Assembly (NCBI GenBank): GCA_041936745.1
Contig: JBHGWS010000092.1
Coordinates: 1-7,757, forward strand
DNA length: 7,757 bases
Source: Darwinibacter acetoxidans_A
GTDB taxonomy: Bacteria > Bacillota > Limnochordia > Darwinibacteriales > Darwinibacteriaceae
Direction: 5' to 3'
Position numbers and translations under genes: made by a program. Numbering within the stretch: position 1 is the first letter of the stretch; every line of letters starts with the position of its first letter. Positions 1 to 7,086 of this stretch are shown here, in pieces. The notes below the pieces were generated by a model, which was given only the letters and a program-made list of their open reading frames with translations, searched no databases and was not told the origin of the DNA.

Positions 1-1036
1 ACTCCAATTTCAAGGCCGAAGCCAGCATCTGCCGGTTCAAAGAGGTTAAAGCCGCCAGCTTGGCAAGGGCTTTTCTTAAAGCCCGCCGCCTTTCCCCGTA
101 TTCGCCCCACGAGGCGGCAACGGCTTCTTTTACGTCAGCCAAGCTGCCCGGTTCGCAGCAGATGATGCCAAGCTGCCTGCAGGCAGCTGCTACCTTTGGA
201 TCGTAATTAAGCCCAATCGGCAAAACCCCGCAGATGGCGCTGAAGATTACCCCGTGCAGACGCATAGAAACGGAGAGCTTCGCCCGGCTGAATACCTCTC
301 GGTAGTTTTGTAAGTTTAAAATAGGCTGGATAGGTAAGTCTGCCACCCCGGCCTGCAGGCTTTTACCTATTTCAAAATCCCCGGGCCCCAGGGGAATAAA
401 TTCCGGCCGCAGCCCCGCCGCCCGCATTTTTTGAATAAACTCAAGCCAGAGCAGCCGTTCTTTTGGCCAGCCGGCATAGGGCCGTAAATTAAGTAAAACA
501 GTATTTGCCTGCTTTGCACCGCTGCCTCGGCCCCCCCATTTATAAACCGGATCGGCACTGATGCAGGAAGGAGCAACCGCAACGCCTAAGGAGCGTAAAA
601 AATTGGCACTGCTCTCATCCCGCACGGTAAAGCCCGCGCTGCGGGCAAAGGCCCAAGCCACCCACCGCCTGTATGGCCCGCTGGCCAAAGGGCCCAAACC
701 ATGGGCGTAAAAGGCAACGGGCACTTTTTTATAAAAGGCCAACTCCGCCAGGCCTAAATAATAAGGGAGGCTCCGTTTACTCGTAATATCCTGCAAAAGT
801 GAGCCGCCGCCGCTGATGAAAAGCCGGGCGGAACCAAGTGCCCGCCGGATTTGAAAGAAGCTGTAACGAGGCAGGCTTAATGTGCCGTGTTCTTTTTTCG
901 TAGCGGCCGGGTCGGCACTGAGTACCACAATTTTACCCCGTTCAATGCCCAAGCGGGCTAAATCCTCACAGAGGGCGGCTAAAATAGCTTCATCACCGAG
1001 ATTGCCAAAACCGTAATAGCCTGAGACCAAGATCAC
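1..1036 (-). CDS. csaB: CsaB, polysaccharide pyruvyl transferase (3' end cut by window edge)
   Basis: CsaB transfers pyruvate to secondary cell-wall polysaccharide, making the ketal that SLH-domain surface proteins bind. I translated 345 residues from a GTG at 1036-1034 with no internal stop; the frame is still open at base 1. Family lengths near 360-370 suggest only a few residues are missing. Visible hallmarks are an N-terminal SGYYGFGNLGDEAIL (residues 5-19), the glycine-rich SGGGSLLQD (75-83) followed by TSKRSLPYYLG, YAHGLGP (110-116), and the C-terminal MRLHGVIF (258-265) with a later NYDPKV (277-282). These match the polysaccharide pyruvyl transferase family (PF04230) of the CsaB type. 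The GTG start is supported by GAGGTGG seven bases upstream and by the family N-terminus. The start lies inside the preceding DUF5693 gene, overlapping by 44 bases, which suggests translational coupling. No signal peptide is seen, so it is probably cytoplasmic. The presence of SLH proteins in this organism is an inference. Confidence 0.92.
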   Translation of the reverse strand, partial: MILVSGYYGFGNLGDEAILAALCEDLARLGIERGKIVVLSADPAATKKEHGTLSLPRYSFFQIRRALGSARLFISGGGSLLQDITSKRSLPYYLGLAELAFYKKVPVAFYAHGLGPLASGPYRRWVAWAFARSAGFTVRDESSANFLRSLGVAVAPSCISADPVYKWGGRGSGAKQANTVLLNLRPYAGWPKERLLWLEFIQKMRAAGLRPEFIPLGPGDFEIGKSLQAGVADLPIQPILNLQNYREVFSRAKLSVSMRLHGVIFSAICGVLPIGLNYDPKVAAACRQLGIICCEPGSLADVKEAVAASWGEYGERRRALRKALAKLAALTSLNRQMLASALKLE

Positions 1037-2636
1037 CTGCAAACCACCTCTTCCCAAGGCGAAACAAGCGCCGGGCGAGCCAACCGATTAAATAACCGAG
1101 GGCCAAGCCGTAAATTGTGCGCAACAGGCTCAACTTCAGGGGAGTATAAATATGTGTAAAAGTATTGATTAAAGAAAGCTGGCCGATGACAGCCAAAGGC
1201 GCCGCCCCCGACTTTTTTCCATCCCGACGGTGTACGAAGAAATAAAGGGCGGGATGGCCCAATAAAAATTCTTTGGTGCGGGGCCGAACCAGCAGGGTTT
1301 TTTCTAAAAACTCCCGAAAGTTAATCTCCCACTGTAAAACGGGCAGGCCGAAATTACCCGTCCGCTTTAAATATAACAAGCCTATAAGGCCAATGGCCGC
1401 GGCGATGGCCAAATGTTTTACGGGCACGTTTTTGTTGAACCAGTTTTTTAAGGGCCAAACCAGCCAAATAAACACTAATAAAACAGGGGCCAGATGCATT
1501 ACCTTAACTCCCCTAAATTCCGCCAGTTTAACTAAATATTCGCTCCCCCCTAAGCTGCCCACAACTAAGAAAGCACCGGCAAGCGAAACACCGGAAATCA
1601 AAAGATAACGCTGCCAGGGGGTTTTTCCCCCGCTTACCTGCAGTGTTAAACAAGGAAAAATAACCGCAGCCAATAAAGCCATTGCTTGTTGAGCCAATTG
1701 GAAGCGGTAAAAACTTAAAATAATGGTAATTAAAAGGGCGAAAATTCCGGCCGCAAAGAAAATTTTCCGCCGGCGGCAAAAAAACGCCGTGGCAAATAAA
1801 ATTGCGCCGGCCCAGATACCGGCCCAAACCAAAGCGGTTAAAACATAAGGTGCCTGCCAGGCGGGAAAAGGCTCAGCTTCCCCTAAAGCGAAACCCGCTT
1901 TTATAAGGCTTTCTTGCAGTTCAGCCAACGTGGCCAACGACTCAGTCCAATTTTCGTAACCAAGCGGCCTTAAGTACAGGACGCGGTTGTTTCGCTCTTT
2001 AACCGCCCGCAGATAGCGGTTTAAAACCCGCCGGCGGGATAACGTTTCCAGCTCAGCTGCGCTGATGCCGTGGACACGCACGGAGCGCGCCGCTTTCCCC
2101 CCCTCTATTTTCGGCACTGAAAACTCGACAAGGCCTAAGCGGGCCAAAGACCCGTGAAGCTCGCCTTTTAGTTCGCCCGTACCGCTGATTAACAGCAATT
2201 CCGGGTCGTAATCAAGCCAAGGGGCGGCGACCGGCCAAGGCGCAGTGGCAATTTTAGGGACTACCAAAAGGCCCGCATCGGTCACGAGTTCAAAGTCTTC
2301 TGTATCGAAGGCTACCGGGTAATGGAGGTAATCTTTGAGAAACTTCGCCTCCTGGGGCAGTTTTTCTTTAATTTCCCCCGGCAGCGGTTTGCCTGCCAAA
2401 AACCAGGCCGCAAGGTTGTCGGGCTCAACGCCAATCGATTGAATGCCCGCCTCTTTTAGATCCGCCAGCATGGCCCCGGTACTTTTTCCCGCCTCTTCAC
2501 TGCGGATTTTTAATGCCTGCAGATCATAAACCAGCTCTACCCGCTGATTACTTTCCTCTATGGTAAAGCGCGTCCCGGCAATAAACAAGGCAGCCAAAAC
2601 AGCTGCGGCGAGAACTACGAAAAGGAACCGTTTCAT
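993..2636 (-). CDS. DUF5693 family multi-pass membrane protein
   Basis: A 547-residue membrane protein of unknown function. Residues about 4-20 form an N-terminal hydrophobic anchor, followed by a soluble, probably extracytoplasmic region (about 21-262). Hydrophobic segments follow near 264-287, 291-310, 316-334, 344-362, 380-397 and 408-424, with a last one around 503-522. Between the last two lies RPRTKEFLLGHPA (451-463) and then QLSLINTFTHIYTPLKLSLLR (486-506), which I recognise as the conserved C-terminal part of DUF5693 proteins. The tail is basic (ARRLF, RLGKRW). The ATG overlaps the upstream DUF2993 stop as ATGA, with GGAG seven bases before the ATG, so the two are probably translationally coupled. 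Its 3' end overlaps csaB by 44 bases. The family often accompanies csaB in Clostridia, so a role in cell-wall polysaccharide modification or transport is plausible but unproven. The family assignment rests on recall of motifs. Confidence 0.85.
   Translation of the reverse strand: MKRFLFVVLAAAVLAALFIAGTRFTIEESNQRVELVYDLQALKIRSEEAGKSTGAMLADLKEAGIQSIGVEPDNLAAWFLAGKPLPGEIKEKLPQEAKFLKDYLHYPVAFDTEDFELVTDAGLLVVPKIATAPWPVAAPWLDYDPELLLISGTGELKGELHGSLARLGLVEFSVPKIEGGKAARSVRVHGISAAELETLSRRRVLNRYLRAVKERNNRVLYLRPLGYENWTESLATLAELQESLIKAGFALGEAEPFPAWQAPYVLTALVWAGIWAGAILFATAFFCRRRKIFFAAGIFALLITIILSFYRFQLAQQAMALLAAVIFPCLTLQVSGGKTPWQRYLLISGVSLAGAFLVVGSLGGSEYLVKLAEFRGVKVMHLAPVLLVFIWLVWPLKNWFNKNVPVKHLAIAAAIGLIGLLYLKRTGNFGLPVLQWEINFREFLEKTLLVRPRTKEFLLGHPALYFFVHRRDGKKSGAAPLAVIGQLSLINTFTHIYTPLKLSLLRTIYGLALGYLIGWLARRLFRLGKRWFAGDLGLRLLRFWQSR
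1044..1050 (-). promoter_or_regulatory. csaB ribosome binding site
   Basis: GAGGTGG on the minus strand lies seven bases before the GTG at 1036. It falls inside the coding sequence of the upstream DUF5693 gene. It supports the GTG over the TTG two codons downstream as the csaB start. Confidence 0.7.
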
Positions 2637-3334
2637 TCCACCACTCCAATTCTGACAACCATTTCGCCGGCCAAAAGATTCACATCAGAGATAACTATGG
2701 GATAAGGGAAAACCCCCAAATCCAGGCCGATGCCGTAGTTTTCATTGAGCATTTCCAAAACAAAGGCAGGCAGCGAGGCATCTTTTATTGTCAGGCCTGC
2801 GGGCACAAACCTTAAAACCGTGTCCTGCCAAATTTCTAAATCCCCGTCCATTTTCAATTCCAAAGCCATATTAAAAAAGTTAATTGCACCCTGCAGGCTA
2901 ACGCCCTGGGGCTGCACAGTAAGCCTTAAGGCCTTGTCCGGATCGACTTCTTCCCAAAAGAATTCGTTGAGTGCCTTTTCCTTAACTTTTAATTCTGTTT
3001 CCAGGCTTTTTGCTCCCTGATAAAGAAATTCTTTTTCTTTCAACAAGGTGCGGGGGTCAAAGCGGATCTCCTCGCCTTTTATCGTGATTTCCTCAACCGC
3101 TAAATTTTCGATAACCGCCTGCTTTACCACCACTTCCAGCCCGGGGATCCGGCCGCTTAAAAGCTCGAAACCCCAAGGAGAGCGCAGGCGCACTTCTACT
3201 GCCTCCGCAGCCAATTCCCGCTGCAAATAATGCCTTAAGCCATCAGCAAAGCGCGGCGCCAAAAAGAGTTTCGGCACTGCTGAAATGAGGACTAAAATTA
3301 GGATAACCGCTGCATACAGCCGCTGTTTTTTCAA
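2633..3334 (-). CDS. DUF2993 (LmeA-like) membrane-anchored protein
   Basis: A 233-residue protein with a short basic N-terminus (MKKQR) and one hydrophobic segment at about 7-25, read as a signal anchor or uncleaved signal peptide. The rest is predicted outside the membrane. The pattern of repeated amphipathic beta strands with SGRIPGLEVVVKQAVIENLAV (60-80) followed by EEITIKG fits DUF2993, the family containing the mycobacterial phospholipid-binding protein LmeA; lipid binding here is inferred. The start is a TTG at 3334-3332, supported by a perfect AGGAGG seven bases upstream and by a typical signal-anchor N-terminus; no ATG lies near that site. The gene follows the prfB terminator directly and overlaps the DUF5693 gene by four bases (ATGA). 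It therefore belongs to the envelope cassette with DUF5693 and csaB. A periplasm-like lipid or polymer carrier role is possible. Confidence 0.82.
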   Translation of the reverse strand: MKKQRLYAAVILILVLISAVPKLFLAPRFADGLRHYLQRELAAEAVEVRLRSPWGFELLSGRIPGLEVVVKQAVIENLAVEEITIKGEEIRFDPRTLLKEKEFLYQGAKSLETELKVKEKALNEFFWEEVDPDKALRLTVQPQGVSLQGAINFFNMALELKMDGDLEIWQDTVLRFVPAGLTIKDASLPAFVLEMLNENYGIGLDLGVFPYPIVISDVNLLAGEMVVRIGVVE

Positions 3335-3341
3335 ACCGCAC

Positions 3342-3347
3342 CCTCCT
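3342..3347 (-). promoter_or_regulatory. Ribosome binding site of the DUF2993 gene
   Basis: A consensus AGGAGG on the minus strand sits seven bases before the TTG at 3334, which decides that start. Its first base directly follows the terminator U-tract at 3353-3348, leaving no space for a separate promoter. Confidence 0.85.
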
Positions 3348-3388
3348 AAAAAAGGCTTCCTTCACATCTCCGTGCAGGAAGGAAGCCT
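3348..3388 (-). terminator. Intrinsic terminator after prfB
   Basis: On the minus strand AGGCTTCCTT (3388-3379) pairs perfectly with AAGGAAGCCT (3362-3353). The two arms are separated by 16 bases that can add a short CAC/GTG pairing. A run of six T (3353-3348) closes the structure. It begins ten bases after the prfB TAA. The opposite strand has no T-run after the stem, so it acts on leftward transcription only. It should end most secA-prfB transcripts and reduce expression of the following envelope genes. Confidence 0.9.
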
Positions 3389-3398
3389 GTTCGCTTAG

Positions 3399-4482
3399 TT
3401 ATTGTTTTAGTTTCAAAAAGCCTTCTATCAGAGGATCCAGCCCACCGTCCATTACTCCTTCAACATCGCCAATCTCTATATCGGTCCGGTGATCTTTCAC
3501 TAAAGTATAGGGGCAGAAAACATAAGAACGGATCTGGCTGCCCCAGGCGATTTCGCTTTGTTGGCCTTTTAAGCTCTCTAGCTTTTCCCGCTGTTCTTCC
3601 CGTTGTTTTTCCAAAAGGCGGGCCCGGAGTATTTTCATGGCGGACTCTTTGTTAGAGTGCTGCGAGCGTTCTGACTGGCACTGGACGACTGTTCCCGTGG
3701 GCAGGTGTGTGATCCGGATAGCGGAGTCAGTCATATTTACATGCTGGCCCCCCGCCCCCGATGCCCGGTAGGTGTCGATCCGCAGATCGTCTTGGTTTAT
3801 CTCCACTGTTAGGTCATCTTCAATTTCCGGGATTACTTCCACGGAAGAAAAAGATGTGTGCCTGCGGCCGGAGGAATCAAAGGGTGAAATCCGCACTAAA
3901 CGGTGCACCCCTTTTTCTGCTTTTAAATAGCCATAACTTTTTGGCCCTTTCACCAATAAAGTTACGTTCTTTAAACCTGCTTCGTCACCGGGCTGGTAGT
4001 TTAACGTCTCTACTTCATATCCCTTTGCTTCCGCCCAGCGGCTGTACATCCGCAGAAGCATAGAAGCCCAATCCTGCGATTCGGTCCCACCCGCGCCCGG
4101 ACGGATGGTAAGAATGGCGTTATGATCGTCGTATTCGCCGCTCAGCAGAGAAGCTAATTCTAGTTTTTCAACGGCTGCCGCAAGCTTCTCCAGATACTTC
4201 TGCAGCTCTTCTTTGGCGGAACTGTCCCCAGTTTCTTCCCAAAGCTCTTTCAGCGCGCCGGCATCTTCGTAAAGGCCGTGAACTTGCTTCCACTCTTGGA
4301 GAATTCCTTTTAACCGGCTCACTTCCCTGCTGGTGTTTTGAGCCAATTCCGGCTTGTCCCAAAACCCGGGTGCGAGCATAGCCTGCTCTAATTCTTTGAT
4401 TCTTTCTTCCTTGGCAGCCAGCTCAAAGGTAACCTCTCATTTCGGCCAGGCGCTGGCCCAGTTGTTCCAAAAGTTCTTCCAT
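3399..4482 (-). CDS. prfB: Peptide chain release factor 2, expressed by programmed +1 frameshift
   Basis: RF2 recognises UGA and UAA stop codons on the ribosome and triggers peptide release. The protein is 360 residues when joined across a frameshift. Nineteen codons from the ATG at 4482 (MEELLEQLG...MRGYL) end at an in-frame TGA (4425-4423). Shifting +1 continues as ELAAKEERIKELEQA into the long frame, matching the usual RF2 RGYL-(D/E) junction. The codon-recognition tripeptide SPF is at about 199-201, and the catalytic GGQ, in RASGAGGQHVN, is at about 244-246. Length and motif positions are typical for RF2. The start is supported by GGGAGG seven bases upstream, which overlaps the last codons and stop of secA; only four bases separate the genes, so coupling is likely. 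RF2 level regulates its own frameshift: low RF2 lets the ribosome pause at UGA and slip. The stop is TAA, followed by an intrinsic terminator. An annotation starting at the later ATG (4379) would lose the true N-terminus. Confidence 0.97.
4422..4438 (-). promoter_or_regulatory. Programmed +1 frameshift site of prfB
   Basis: On the minus strand the order is a Shine-Dalgarno-like GAGAGGT (4438-4432), then TAC, the slippery CTT (4428-4426), the in-frame stop TGA (4425-4423), then G. The peptidyl-tRNA can slip from CTT to TTT, and translation resumes at GAG (4424-4422). The spacing between the SD-like element and CTT is the same as in the well-studied E. coli site (AGG GGG TAT CTT TGA C). The base after TGA is G here, where C is usual. 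Confidence 0.95.
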
Positions 4483-4486
4483 CTTT

Positions 4487-7003
4487 CTACCTCCCGCAAC
4501 ATCTCTTATATTTTTTCCCGCTGCCGCAGGGGCAGGGGTCGTTCCGCCCAACTTTCTTATCTACGCTGCGCGGTACCCTTTCCACAACTTCGCCATCCCC
4601 ACCGCGGTTTAAGGCCGCCCCGGCCAGGCGATCTTTAGGCTGCACCGCTTCTTCTCTGGACTGCAGGCGGACTCTGAAAAGCATGCTTAAGCAGTCTTCT
4701 TGGATGGCAGCCACCATGGCTTGAAACATTTCGTAGGCTTCAAAGCGGTATTCCAATAACGGATCCCGCTGTGCATAGGCCCTTAAGCCGATACCCTCCC
4801 GTAAGTCGTCCATGGCGCTTAAGTGATCCATCCACTTTTGATCGGTTATCTGCAGCAGGACAATTTTTTCCAACTGCCGCTGCAGTTCCGGCCCGTACTG
4901 TTCACTGCGCTTTTCGTAGGCCGTCAGTGCTTCCTGCACTAACCTTTCTTTTATTTCGGCAGGTGCAAGATCCCTTAATTCTTCCACTATCGCGGTGGGA
5001 GCGCGGCCCACTATGTCTTTAAAGCGGGCAGTCAACCCTTCTAGATTCCATTCTTCCGGGATCACTTTTTCGTCCGCATACTGGTCAGTTAATCTCTCAA
5101 AGACGGTTGTAAACATGTTTTCAATTTCCGGTGTAATATTTTCGTTGAGCAAAACCGCTTTCCGCTGTTGGTAAATTACTTCCCGCTGTTGGTTCATCAC
5201 ATCGTCATATTCCAAAACTTGTTTCCTGATTTCAAAGTGCCTGTTTTCGACGCGTTTTTGGGCATTTTCAATGGCACGGCTGATTTGAGGGTGATCAATC
5301 GCCTGATCTTCTTCCCAGCCCAAACGTTCCATAATGCCCATGATCCGCTCCGAACCAAAAAGGCGCATTAAATCATCTTCCAGGGAGACATAAAAGCGGG
5401 AAGATCCCGGATCCCCCTGCCTGCCCGCGCGGCCCCGTAATTGATTATCGATCCTGCGGGATTCGTGCCGCTCCGTGCCGATAATGTGCAGGCCCCCCAG
5501 CTCCACGACACCTTCGCCCAGGACTATATCCGTGCCCCGGCCCGCCATGTTGGTGGCGATGGTCACCATGCCTTTTTGGCCGGCCAGTTTGACGATTTCC
5601 GCTTCTTTATCGTGGTATTTAGCATTTAAGACCTGGTGGGGGATGCCTCTTGCTTTTAACATCCCGCTCAGTTCTTCGGAACTTTCGATTGAGATTGTCC
5701 CGACCAAAACGGGCTGCCCCCTCTGATGGCAGTCGGCGATTTCTTCGATAATGGCAGCTTTTTTACCCCGACTCGTTTTATATACTGCGTCGGGATGGTC
5801 GTTTCTGATCATCGGTTCGTTCGTAGGGATAACTACTACATCCAAACCATATATTTTCAGGAATTCTTCTTCCTCTGTTTTAGCCGTACCGGTCATGCCG
5901 GCCAGTTTTTCATACATCCGGAAGTAGTTTTGATAGGTGATTGCAGCCAACGTCTGACTTTCTTTTAAGACGGCTACGCCTTCTTTGGCTTCGATTGCTT
6001 GATGCAGGCCGTCGGAATAACGCCGGCCCGGCATCATCCGGCCGGTAAATTCGTCGACAATGATAACCTCATTGTCCTTCACCACGTAATCCCGATCCCG
6101 GACAAAGAACTCTTTGGCCTTTAAAGCTTGGTTGAGATAGTGGTTTAATTCAAAGTTGGCGTCATCGAAAAGATCGTCAATATTTAAGGCGCCTTCCACC
6201 CGGCGCAGGCCCTCTTCGGTCATCGTCACCGTTTTCATCTTTTCATCCACCGTATAATCTACCTCAGGTTTGAGCCTCGGTACCAGGCGGGCAAACTGCT
6301 GGTAAGAGCGGGCGGAATCTTCCGCTTGGCCGGAAATGATTAAAGGTGTCCTCGCTTCGTCAATAAGGATAGAGTCCACTTCATCCACGATGGCGTAGTG
6401 GAGCTCTCTTTGCACTATCTGTGCCGGCGACACAACCATGTTGTCGCGCAGATAGTCAAAACCGAATTCATTATTAGTCCCGTAAGTTATATCAGAGTTG
6501 TAGGCATCTTTCCGCTCTTCAAAGGTCAAGCCGTGGACGACCACGCCGACGGATAAGCCCAGGAACTTATAAATCTGCCCCATCCACTCCGCGTCGCGCC
6601 GGGCTAAATAGTCATTTACCGTAACGACGTGAGCACCTTTTCCCGTCAGGGCGTTTAAATACACGGGGAGGGTGGCTACAAGTGTTTTCCCTTCACCCGT
6701 CTTCATTTCGGCGATGCGGCCTTGGTGCAGGATCATGCCGCCTAAAAGCTGCACGTCGAAATGGCGCATGCCTAAAACCCGGCGCGATGTTTCCCGCACA
6801 ACGGCAAAAGCCTCCGGCAGCAAATCGTCCAGAGTTTCGCCGCCGGCAAGGCGGGACCGGAATTCGTCGGTTTTGGCGCGCAGCTCAGCGTCACTGAGCC
6901 CCGCCATATCCCCTTCTAAATTATTAATTACTTCCACTGTGCCGCCCAAGCGTTTTAACTCGCGCCCAGTGGGGTCGAAAAACTTTTTAATCATTGTCAG
7001 CAC
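4487..7003 (-). CDS. secA: Preprotein translocase ATPase SecA
   Basis: SecA is the cytoplasmic and membrane-peripheral motor that drives unfolded preproteins through SecYEG using ATP. The 838-residue length is normal. Visible motifs in order are Walker A MKTGEGKT (100-107), TYGTNNEFGFDYLRDNM (173-189), Walker B-type DEVD (207-210) followed by SILIDEARTPLIISG, the preprotein-binding domain region (about 220-370), MTGTAKTE (370-377), TNMAGRGTDI (484-493) and motif VI QLRGRAGRQGDPGSSRF (521-537). The helical wing and scaffold follow, with LEYDDVMNQQR (597-607). The C-terminus has a zinc-binding tail CPCGSGKKYKRCC (Cys 824, 826, 835, 836), which usually binds SecB or ribosome and lipid. The GTG at 7003 is chosen because GGAGG lies seven bases upstream; the ATG three codons later would be too far from it. 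It heads the secA-prfB transcript, an arrangement common in Firmicutes, and has its own promoter. No frameshift or missing catalytic residue is seen. Confidence 0.98.
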   Translation of the reverse strand: MLTMIKKFFDPTGRELKRLGGTVEVINNLEGDMAGLSDAELRAKTDEFRSRLAGGETLDDLLPEAFAVVRETSRRVLGMRHFDVQLLGGMILHQGRIAEMKTGEGKTLVATLPVYLNALTGKGAHVVTVNDYLARRDAEWMGQIYKFLGLSVGVVVHGLTFEERKDAYNSDITYGTNNEFGFDYLRDNMVVSPAQIVQRELHYAIVDEVDSILIDEARTPLIISGQAEDSARSYQQFARLVPRLKPEVDYTVDEKMKTVTMTEEGLRRVEGALNIDDLFDDANFELNHYLNQALKAKEFFVRDRDYVVKDNEVIIVDEFTGRMMPGRRYSDGLHQAIEAKEGVAVLKESQTLAAITYQNYFRMYEKLAGMTGTAKTEEEEFLKIYGLDVVVIPTNEPMIRNDHPDAVYKTSRGKKAAIIEEIADCHQRGQPVLVGTISIESSEELSGMLKARGIPHQVLNAKYHDKEAEIVKLAGQKGMVTIATNMAGRGTDIVLGEGVVELGGLHIIGTERHESRRIDNQLRGRAGRQGDPGSSRFYVSLEDDLMRLFGSERIMGIMERLGWEEDQAIDHPQISRAIENAQKRVENRHFEIRKQVLEYDDVMNQQREVIYQQRKAVLLNENITPEIENMFTTVFERLTDQYADEKVIPEEWNLEGLTARFKDIVGRAPTAIVEELRDLAPAEIKERLVQEALTAYEKRSEQYGPELQRQLEKIVLLQITDQKWMDHLSAMDDLREGIGLRAYAQRDPLLEYRFEAYEMFQAMVAAIQEDCLSMLFRVRLQSREEAVQPKDRLAGAALNRGGDGEVVERVPRSVDKKVGRNDPCPCGSGKKYKRCCGR
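4490..4495 (-). promoter_or_regulatory. prfB ribosome binding site nested in the secA 3' end
   Basis: GGGAGG forms the last two sense codons (Gly-Arg) of secA, immediately before its TAG at 4489-4487. It lies seven bases upstream of the prfB ATG. Ribosomes finishing SecA would therefore terminate on the prfB initiation site. Confidence 0.88.
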
Positions 7004-7010
7004 TAAGATT

Positions 7011-7015
7011 CCTCC
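7011..7015 (-). promoter_or_regulatory. secA ribosome binding site
   Basis: GGAGG (within GGGGAGG) on the minus strand is seven bases from the GTG at 7003 and sixteen from the in-frame ATG at 6994. This favours initiation at GTG. Confidence 0.85.
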
Positions 7016-7043
7016 CCGGCTTGGGATTAAGTCTCACGAATTT

Positions 7044-7072
7044 ATTTTACTACAGCCCTAAACTTATAGCAA
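7044..7072 (-). promoter_or_regulatory. Predicted sigma-A-type promoter of secA-prfB
   Basis: On the minus strand TTGCTA (7072-7067, four of six to TTGACA) and TAAAAT (7049-7044, five of six to TATAAT) are separated by exactly 17 bases. Transcription would begin near 7037, giving a leader of about 34 bases before the secA GTG. The surrounding gap is AT-rich compared with the genes. This is a prediction from sequence alone. Confidence 0.65.
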
Positions 7073-7086
7073 ATGGGCCTTTAGGG
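7056..7086. repeat. Inverted repeat flanking the secA -35 box
   Basis: CCCTAAA (7056-7062) and TTTAGGG (7080-7086) are perfect 7-base inverted copies 17 bases apart. The -35 element lies in the spacer, and one arm overlaps the stop codon of the upstream gene. There is no T-run after it on the minus strand, so it is not a standard terminator. It could be a regulator binding site, a weak RNA hairpin at the end of the upstream transcript, or chance. Confidence 0.4.

Noticed and set aside
531..537. Run of seven C (G in csaB) as a phase-variation tract
   Set aside because: A single seven-base run falling in a Trp-Gly-Gly codon context is not long enough to argue for slippage control, and the frame is intact.
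1273..1608. Plus-strand open frame of 111 residues opposite the DUF5693 gene
   Set aside because: It is antisense to a well-supported membrane protein gene and has no recognisable domain or initiation signal.
3399..3540. A promoter for the envelope cassette inside the end of prfB
   Set aside because: TATACT-like and TTGAAA-like elements exist, but none form a pair at 16-18 base spacing, so no promoter is claimed.
4423..4482. A nonsense mutation or sequencing error truncating prfB
   Set aside because: The TGA sits at the known programmed frameshift position with SD-like element, CTT slippery codon and correct RF2 sequence on both sides, so the gene is intact.
6672..7061. Open frames on the plus strand opposite secA (129 and 71 residues)
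   Set aside because: They are antisense to an intact, highly conserved gene, have no clear ribosome binding site, and their composition (Ser/Arg/Pro-rich) is typical of shadow frames.
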